Assembly (NCBI GenBank): GCA_016839555.1
Contig: JAEOUA010000001.1
Location: 16,554 to 80,553 of the forward strand
DNA from: Promethearchaeota archaeon
GTDB lineage: Archaea; Asgardarchaeota; Lokiarchaeia; Sigyniarchaeales; SOKP01
Direction: 5' to 3'
DNA: 64,000 nt
Part shown: positions 56,278 to 64,000 of the stretch, in pieces
Layout: each line of letters opens with the position of its first letter
How positions within the stretch are numbered: the first letter of the stretch is position 1
Notes under the pieces: generated by a model
What the model was told of the DNA's origin: nothing
Seen by the model: only the letters and a program-made list of their open reading frames with translations
Databases searched by the model: none
Program-made: the position numbers and the translations under genes

Positions 56278-56637
56278 TTAATCTTTTTTAATTTCATTTT
56301 TTTGACATATCGCTTTAAAAGATTCTAGATACTCTTGATAAAGCTCATTAATCAAGCTAGAATCTTTAGCTTTTCTAAATGCCATAAGAAATAATTGGTT
56401 TAAAGATTTTTTACTATTTTCCCCATAAATATCCCCTTTTAATCCGATTAGATCCGAATATTGCTCTAACCAATTATTTAAAATTAATCTATTCTCATTT
56501 TTTAAATCTAAATTATTTAATAACCCATAAATACGCAGAATTAAAGGTGCCTTATATTTTATTTCAAGACTATCCTTTGTTTGATATTCTTTTAAATTCT
56601 TTTTATGAGGGATATGATGTGATAAAAAGGCAGGCAT
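56278..56637 (-). CDS. Hypothetical helical protein
   Basis: 119 residues, soluble and largely helical (LILRIYGLLNNLDLKNENRL, then LNQLFLMAFRKAKDSSLINELYQ, given as two separate helices). I recognise no family. It is on the opposite strand to the GTPase cluster and just upstream of acylphosphatase. Confidence 0.5.
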   Translation of the reverse strand: MPAFLSHHIPHKKNLKEYQTKDSLEIKYKAPLILRIYGLLNNLDLKNENRLILNNWLEQYSDLIGLKGDIYGENSKKSLNQLFLMAFRKAKDSSLINELYQEYLESFKAICQKNEIKKD

Positions 56638-56753
56638 AGATAAATATAAAGAATAAGAGTATGGATAAATATAAATATAATATCTGGAGGATATAGGAAG
56701 CTTTTAGCATGAAAATTCTGAAAAAATTTCCTTATTTAAAAAAAGCTAATTTG

Positions 56754-57035
56754 TTAAAAACTAATTCTAAACCTTTTAAACTCATTCGTAGCTTCTTCAT
56801 ATTTACTCTCGACTCTTTCAATTCTGGCGAATGAGGGACCATTATGAGCAAACTTTAAAAGCTTTTCCAATTTATCTTCCGGTCCTTCTGCTTCAATATG
56901 AACAGAGCCATCTGGCATGTTTTTCACATAGCCCTTTAATCCCCATTTTTGAGCTTTCTCTTGGGTAGTAGATCTAAAAAATACTCCTTGAACTCTTCCG
57001 AACACATCGATTTTTATCCGTTTCACATCTGTCAT
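56754..57035 (-). CDS. acyP: Acylphosphatase
   Basis: 93 residues. The signature VFGRVQGVFFR supplies the catalytic arginine R21, and GYVKNMPDGSV supplies the asparagine N39. It hydrolyses acyl phosphates such as acetyl or carbamoyl phosphate. Full length for the family. Confidence 0.94.
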   Translation of the reverse strand: MTDVKRIKIDVFGRVQGVFFRSTTQEKAQKWGLKGYVKNMPDGSVHIEAEGPEDKLEKLLKFAHNGPSFARIERVESKYEEATNEFKRFRISF

Positions 57036-57189
57036 ATCATTTAATTTATAAAACTTTTTAAACTAATGATTTAAAAAAATTAAAAATGAGATCAAATTCG
57101 ATCCTTTAAATTTTTCCTTGATTAGATTAATCTTAATTAATTACGATATCATTATCTTTTATTTAAAAAAGATATGAATTTATAAGATT

Positions 57190-57825
57190 TTAGAATCTTA
57201 ATTGATAAAAGTTTTTTTCTTTATTAAAAACAATAAGTTTTTTCTTTTGGAGCTTATCTAGTATTTTATTGAGCCATTTTTCTGATACATCAAATTTCGT
57301 AACTAATTTTTCAAAAGATAAAGGCTCACTAATAGCAAATAGGAACAATAATCTACTTTCTAAGTTTAAAATGTCCGATTTTATAACTCTTTTGAATTTC
57401 TCTTCCAAATTATATAATTTTACTTTCTCCTTGGCAAGATCATTGCTCAGCTTAGAGATCACCTCATCTCTGGTTTTAAATACATCCAAACTAAAATCAT
57501 AAATACGTTTCAACTGCTCTTTTAATTCTTCGCCTTCCTGTCCAGCCTCTATTTCCTTATTAAATTCATCAATTACGGTAATGTAATCAGCTCCATCATC
57601 ATATTTATCAAGTACAAGTAATATAATTAACTCTTTTTCCTCATTATAAAATGATATAGAATTCCAGTTTTTTTCCTCTGTAATTATATAACTTTGAGAA
57701 AAATTATGACTTATCTCTATTTGTTGGACGGTATTCTCAGGGATTATTAAATCATCGGGATATTTTATTCGAATTTTAGCACCCTCAACTATATCAAATT
57801 CTACTAAAGCAACCCCCTTTACCAA
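57190..57825 (-). CDS. Longin-like protein with C-terminal winged helix
   Basis: 211 residues. Residues 1-110 look like a longin domain (MVKGVALVEFD, then IKYPDDLIIPENTVQQIEISH, then LIILLVLD). Residues about 115-145 are coiled coil, and about 150-211 a winged helix (LLFLFAISEPLSFEKLVTKFDVSEKWLNKIL). The N-terminus matches the longin-like part of the Rag fusion at 15319. The start is TTG with GGTGAG six bases before. It may be a regulator of a Rag- or Rab-like GTPase. Confidence 0.68.
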   Translation of the reverse strand: MVKGVALVEFDIVEGAKIRIKYPDDLIIPENTVQQIEISHNFSQSYIITEEKNWNSISFYNEEKELIILLVLDKYDDGADYITVIDEFNKEIEAGQEGEELKEQLKRIYDFSLDVFKTRDEVISKLSNDLAKEKVKLYNLEEKFKRVIKSDILNLESRLLFLFAISEPLSFEKLVTKFDVSEKWLNKILDKLQKKKLIVFNKEKNFYQLRF

Positions 57826-58026
57826 TTAACTCACCATATGTTATTATGAAAATTAATAGTATCAGTATAAGACTAATTAAATAATGAAATATTAATGTTA
57901 TAAATTTAATTTTATGGATTATTAAAATTATTTTCAAAAAATCATAAGAATTAATTGATTGAATACATTAAATTAAAACCTAAAAAATATAAACTTGAAA
58001 AAAAATCTTTAATTAGAGAGCTTTTG

Positions 58027-58308
58027 ATGTCGAATAATAAAAAATTTTATTATGTATATATCTTGGAAACTACATCAAAACGATCTAGGAAAAAAAAATA
58101 TTATACAGGATATACTGGAAACTTGTATCGTAGACTAGAACAACATAAAAACGATAAAGGAGCAAAATTTTGTCGGGGGAAAAAAATCGAATTAAAATAT
58201 TTCGAAACGCATTTTAATAGATCAGATGCAATGAAAAGAGAATTAGAAATAAAATCATTAACTCATGATGAAAAAACTCAATTAATAAAGGATTTTCAGA
58301 AGAGATGA
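58027..58308 (+). CDS. GIY-YIG nuclease superfamily protein (YhbQ-like)
   Basis: 93 residues from the ATG. The GIY-YIG halves are VYILE and YYTGYTGN, then the catalytic arginine in LYRRLEQH. AGAGAGC precedes the ATG; the longer frame from a TTG at 57955 adds 24 residues that are not part of the fold. The family probably acts in DNA or RNA processing; its target is unknown. The stop overlaps the start of the next gene (ATGA). Confidence 0.85.
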   Translation: MSNNKKFYYVYILETTSKRSRKKKYYTGYTGNLYRRLEQHKNDKGAKFCRGKKIELKYFETHFNRSDAMKRELEIKSLTHDEKTQLIKDFQKR

Positions 58309-59123
58309 TTCCTATGCAGAACAAGAAGAATTTTTTAATTTGCTTGGCGGGCTTACCGGCATCTGGAAAATCTAATTTTGCTCAAAAACTAAAAACGGAA
58401 TTAAATAATGCTTTTCAAAATCAGCAGGTCAAAATTGTAGACCCCGATGTTATTCGAAGCTCCATAATTCAGGGAGGAGAATTTGATTATACAAAAGAGC
58501 AACTTATCCGTGAAAAAAATCTGTTAGAGATTAGGAATTTATTAAAAAAGGGGTTTATAGTAGTAAGTGATGATCTTAATTATTATTCAAGCATGAGGCA
58601 TGATTTACGAGCAGTTGCTAATGACTTAAATCTACCTTTTTTTATAGTTTATATCTCAACACCATTAAAGGCATGTATCCAGTGGAACGAAAAAAGAGGA
58701 AAACCAATTCCAAATGAAGTTATTTATAAAATCAATCGTAAATTTGATTATTTTGAAAAATATGATTGGGATACCCCCGATCTTATTATTGACTTATCCA
58801 CATCAAATAATATAGACAAAATACTCACAAAATTCTTAGATAAAATTAAAAAAGAACTAAATCGAAAAAAAGCCTCGAAAAGAAGAAAAGAAGCGAGTAA
58901 AATAGAAACATCTCAATCATATCACGAAAAATTGGATATCATATCACGAAGAATTATAACAGAATTATTAAAAAATCCACACAATAGGAAATATAAAAAT
59001 AAAATAATTAAGCAGAGAGGGATCTTTATTAGAAATAATTTGAACCCAGAATTATCGGATTCGAAAATTGAAGAACGTTTTATAAAGTTTTTAAAAAAAA
59101 AGTTGGATATAGAGATTGGCTGA
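58305..59123 (+). CDS. PSTK-like kinase (L-seryl-tRNA(Sec) kinase)
   Basis: 272 residues. Walker A GLPASGKS (14-21). The PSTK/KTI12-type segment DDLNYYSSMRHDLRAVANDL is followed by PFFIVYISTPLKACIQWN and NRKFDYFEKY, the order of archaeal PSTK. The C-terminal ~90 residues are basic and may bind tRNA. PSTK phosphorylates Ser-tRNA(Sec) for selenocysteine synthesis, and selenocysteine decoding has been reported in Lokiarchaeia. Translationally coupled to the GIY-YIG gene. KTI12-type function is the alternative. Confidence 0.72.
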   Translation: MIPMQNKKNFLICLAGLPASGKSNFAQKLKTELNNAFQNQQVKIVDPDVIRSSIIQGGEFDYTKEQLIREKNLLEIRNLLKKGFIVVSDDLNYYSSMRHDLRAVANDLNLPFFIVYISTPLKACIQWNEKRGKPIPNEVIYKINRKFDYFEKYDWDTPDLIIDLSTSNNIDKILTKFLDKIKKELNRKKASKRRKEASKIETSQSYHEKLDIISRRIITELLKNPHNRKYKNKIIKQRGIFIRNNLNPELSDSKIEERFIKFLKKKLDIEIG

Positions 59124-59194
59124 ATAGTTTCAAGTTAGGAGTTATAAAAAATAAAACAAAAGAAAATAAGCAATCATTATTTTATATCAATTAG

Positions 59195-61513
<2,319 letters not shown>

Positions 61514-61677
61514 ATCCTCTTTCTCTTTTTAATATTTTCCCTATTTCTTTCTAATTTTATTTATTACCTCATTTTTAAATTAATTGCATTTTATCAAAGT
61601 ATTTTAATTTTGAAATCAAACTAATATTATTAAAAAATATAATTTGATAAAAGTAAATTTGAAAGAATGATATAAAT

Positions 61678-62877
61678 TTGAGTAATATCAATATTAATTG
61701 GAAAGGGCATATAGCTAAATATCAAGCTGCTATGGAAGATTTGAATTTAGATTTCTGTATTTTAACCAGAATTAAATCAATCACCTATTTAGCGGGCTGT
61801 TTTGTCCCATGGAAAAGCGCCATATTATTGCCAAAAGAAGGTGAAGGAGAGCCTATTCTTTTCACTGTACTTTTAGATGTGGAAAGAGTTAAAGCAGAGG
61901 GACAATTAGAGACAGATGGATGGGGTCCTATGAAGGGATTCAATTGGGAAACAAAAATACAACGCACTGCCAAGAAAATGGGGATTTATAGTCCAAAAGG
62001 AAAAGCACCTCGAATAGGTGTTGAGTTGGGATTGGATATCTGCGTAACTGGTCAATTGCTCTCATATACTGAAGCTCAACTATTAAAAAAAGTCTTTCCG
62101 GGTTGTGAATTAGTTGATTTTAATGATAAAACGGAAAGGATACAATTAATTAAAGAGCCAGAAGAAATTGAAATGCTCAAAAAAGCGAGTGAAATCACTG
62201 ATGTTGGACAAGCTGCTGTAAAAAAAGAATTACAAGAGAGACCTCCTGGAAAAGTATTTACTGAAAATGAGATTGCGGGAATAGGAACCCTTGCTATGAG
62301 GAAAGCGGGCAGTAATTATGAATGGACATTTACTGGAAATGAAGAGATTGGATCGGGGTACCGTGCTAGTTGGACCTTTAATGGGTGTACTCCTGCGACT
62401 AATAAAGAAGTTAAGGAAAGCGAGTCCTTGTTGGTTGATCTTCACAGTGAATATGGCTGTTATTTAGGAGACTTGAGCCATAATTATGTATTAGGGGATT
62501 GTCCACCAGAATTAAAAAAATTCAATGATGTATTTGAGCAATTATCATATGCTTTAATTGATAATATGAATCCTGGAACAACTTTTGATGAATGTTATAA
62601 AGAAGTACATAAAATAGCGGTTAAGGAGGGATTTGGGAATGACCTCTTTTTCGGATTGGGACACGGAATAGGTTGTATAGGTAATGAATCATTCCCAGTA
62701 GTAGTCCCCGGTAAAGATTGGGGTGATATGACTTTTGAAGAGAATATGGTGGAAATAGCTGCAGTCGTGTTTAATAGACCAGGATTAGGAGGCTTAAGAT
62801 TAGAATCACCGACATGGGTCACGAGAAATGGTGCACAGCTTCTTCCAAAAACTTCTCTCGATGTAGATTATGTTTAA
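61678..62877 (+). CDS. M24-family metallopeptidase homologue (Xaa-Pro aminopeptidase-like)
   Basis: 399 residues. The N-terminal creatinase/prolidase domain (about 1-165) contains ITYLAGCF. The pita-bread domain has metal aspartates in VDLHSEYGCYLGDLSH and histidine in GLGHGIG, and the final glutamate in GLRLES. The expected first glutamate (usually in an IEP sequence) is replaced: the line reads MVEIAAVVFNRPG. The enzyme may therefore bind metal differently, be inactive, or act on a different substrate. The start is TTG with no strong ribosome binding site. Confidence 0.82.
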   Translation: MSNININWKGHIAKYQAAMEDLNLDFCILTRIKSITYLAGCFVPWKSAILLPKEGEGEPILFTVLLDVERVKAEGQLETDGWGPMKGFNWETKIQRTAKKMGIYSPKGKAPRIGVELGLDICVTGQLLSYTEAQLLKKVFPGCELVDFNDKTERIQLIKEPEEIEMLKKASEITDVGQAAVKKELQERPPGKVFTENEIAGIGTLAMRKAGSNYEWTFTGNEEIGSGYRASWTFNGCTPATNKEVKESESLLVDLHSEYGCYLGDLSHNYVLGDCPPELKKFNDVFEQLSYALIDNMNPGTTFDECYKEVHKIAVKEGFGNDLFFGLGHGIGCIGNESFPVVVPGKDWGDMTFEENMVEIAAVVFNRPGLGGLRLESPTWVTRNGAQLLPKTSLDVDYV

Positions 62878-62910
62878 AATTTTTCAAAAATAAAATAAAA
62901 GGTTTAGATA

Positions 62911-64000
62911 TTATAGATTATTCACAAATTCTTCGATTCTATTCATCGCTTCCCTTAATTTATTCATTTCAGTAGCATAAGAAATTCTTAAGTGATCATC
63001 AGAATACGAGCCAAAAATATTTCCAGGAACCACAGCGACTCCCTTTTCTTTCATTAGTCGCATGGAAAATTCCTCACTTGAAATATTAAACTTCTCTAAA
63101 GAAGGCATGATGTAAAATGCACCTTGGGGTTTAATAACTTTAAATCCAATTTCCTTTAATCTCTCATACGAAAAGTCCCTACGCTTTTTGTATGTCGCAA
63201 GAATTTCGTCAAAAAACTTATTATCCATTTTTAAGGCCTCTAAAAAACCATATTGGGCAGCATGATTAGTTCCTGCTACTGTATATTGATGATATTTTTC
63301 CATTAAATCTATAATCTCTTTTTTTGCTACAGCATATCCTAACCGAAAACCTGTTGCGGAATATAATTTTGACATCGCATTTAATGTTGTTGTCCTTTCA
63401 AATATTTCATTCATCGATCCAGGACTTATATGTTTTAATCCGTCATAAATATAGTTTTCATATACTTCATCCGAGATCAAATATAAATCATATTCTAATA
63501 TGATCTGAACTAGTTCTTCCATCTCATTTTGTGTAAAAGCATATCCAGTCGGATTATTTGGAGAATTAATGAGAATTGCTTTTGTTTTCTCAGTGAGCGC
63601 AGATCGCATCGCCTCAAAATCAGGACCGAAATCCTCCCTTCTCTTAATTTCTTGGACCTCAACGCCAAAGAAAGGACCTAAATAAAAATAAGATACAAAG
63701 TTTGGTGAAAATAAGAGGAACTGATCGCCTGGATTGAATAAAGAAGCAAAGGTGAGGGTTAACGCTTGGCTTCCCCCATTAGTTACGATAATATTTTCTT
63801 TCCAATCAACAGAGATATCATTTATCTCCCTTAATTTATATTCTATTTGCTCCAAGAGCTCGGGTATCCCCCTCGTAGGCGCATAATGAGTAATGTTTTT
63901 CTTAAGCGCTTCAATATTTCCATTAATTGCGGGTTCCGGCGTATCAAAATCAGGCTGTCCAATACCTAAGCTGATCACATCAGCACGACCAGCAGCAAGA
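62911..64000 (-). CDS. PLP aminotransferase class I/II, 5' end cut by window
   Basis: The frame is open to the window end and reads AAGRADVISLGIGQPDFDTP there, so the true start lies outside and the GTG at 63978 is internal. Fold-type I aminotransferase marks are SLGIGQPDF, SPNNPTGYAF (substrate arginine environment), ISDEVYENYIYD and the PLP lysine in AMSKLYSATGFRLG. It is probably an aspartate- or aromatic-type aminotransferase. Confidence 0.92.
   Translation of the reverse strand, partial: LAAGRADVISLGIGQPDFDTPEPAINGNIEALKKNITHYAPTRGIPELLEQIEYKLREINDISVDWKENIIVTNGGSQALTLTFASLFNPGDQFLLFSPNFVSYFYLGPFFGVEVQEIKRREDFGPDFEAMRSALTEKTKAILINSPNNPTGYAFTQNEMEELVQIILEYDLYLISDEVYENYIYDGLKHISPGSMNEIFERTTTLNAMSKLYSATGFRLGYAVAKKEIIDLMEKYHQYTVAGTNHAAQYGFLEALKMDNKFFDEILATYKKRRDFSYERLKEIGFKVIKPQGAFYIMPSLEKFNISSEEFSMRLMKEKGVAVVPGNIFGSYSDDHLRISYATEMNKLREAMNRIEEFVNNL

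Overview
The window comes from an AT-rich archaeon that is almost certainly an Asgard (Promethearchaeota, Lokiarchaeia-like) member. The evidence is a dense set of eukaryote-signature proteins beside plainly archaeal genes. There are Rag/Gtr-like, Arf-like and Rab-like small GTPases, several longin- or roadblock-like domains, a profilin-like protein, an IFT52/GldG-type (GIFT) domain protein and CDC48. The archaeal genes include deoxyhypusine synthase, an archaeal-type PSTK-like kinase and acylphosphatase. Starts are ATG, GTG or TTG, and Shine-Dalgarno sequences of the GGAG/GGTGAT type are visible before many of them. I saw no rRNA, tRNA, CRISPR array or intact insertion sequence.

Layout. 0-10.4 kb is mixed metabolism and membrane functions: a truncated membrane protein, an MBL-fold hydrolase, an SMP-30-like protein, a multi-PAS histidine kinase, a DUF3795-like Cys-rich protein, a membrane-anchored HerA/TraG-like ATPase and an ABC-2 exporter. 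10.6-32.6 kb is a signalling island. It opens with a decayed histidine-kinase tail, then holds a GIFT-domain protein, an orphan helical protein, an Arf-like GTPase with a polyproline tail, a lone receiver domain, a longin-Rag fusion, a Rag-wHTH-longin fusion, a second Arf-like GTPase, a longin-Arf-TPR-like protein and another Rag-like GTPase. A two-component operon follows (two kinases, a receiver, a GAF kinase), then a longin-like protein with a degenerate HisKA-like tail, a fifth kinase, and a Rag-wHTH protein.

33-53 kb is mostly metabolism and transport: an amidohydrolase, a membrane esterase, a cyclase-family hydrolase, a large membrane protein with a C-terminal longin/roadblock-like sensor, an HDAC-like deacetylase, profilin, an FtsX/LolD-type ABC pair, an acyl-CoA synthetase, a sulfatase, arginyl-tRNA synthetase, an agmatinase-deoxyhypusine synthase pair and Hsp20. 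53-64 kb starts with a CinA-like amidohydrolase. It then carries a second small-GTPase cluster (Rab-like, thioredoxin-like, V4R/Bet3-fold-like, Rab-like), a longin-wHTH protein, acylphosphatase, GIY-YIG, a PSTK-like kinase, CDC48, an M24 peptidase homologue and a truncated aminotransferase.

How the genes may work together. The central island interleaves histidine kinases and receivers with Rag/Arf-like GTPases and longin-like regulators. One protein (28449-29126) appears to join both worlds, with a longin-like domain followed by a HisKA-like helical pair lacking the histidine. My best candidate for an undescribed system is therefore a two-component-to-GTPase signalling module. This is inferred from domain content and gene order; none of it is proven by sequence alone.
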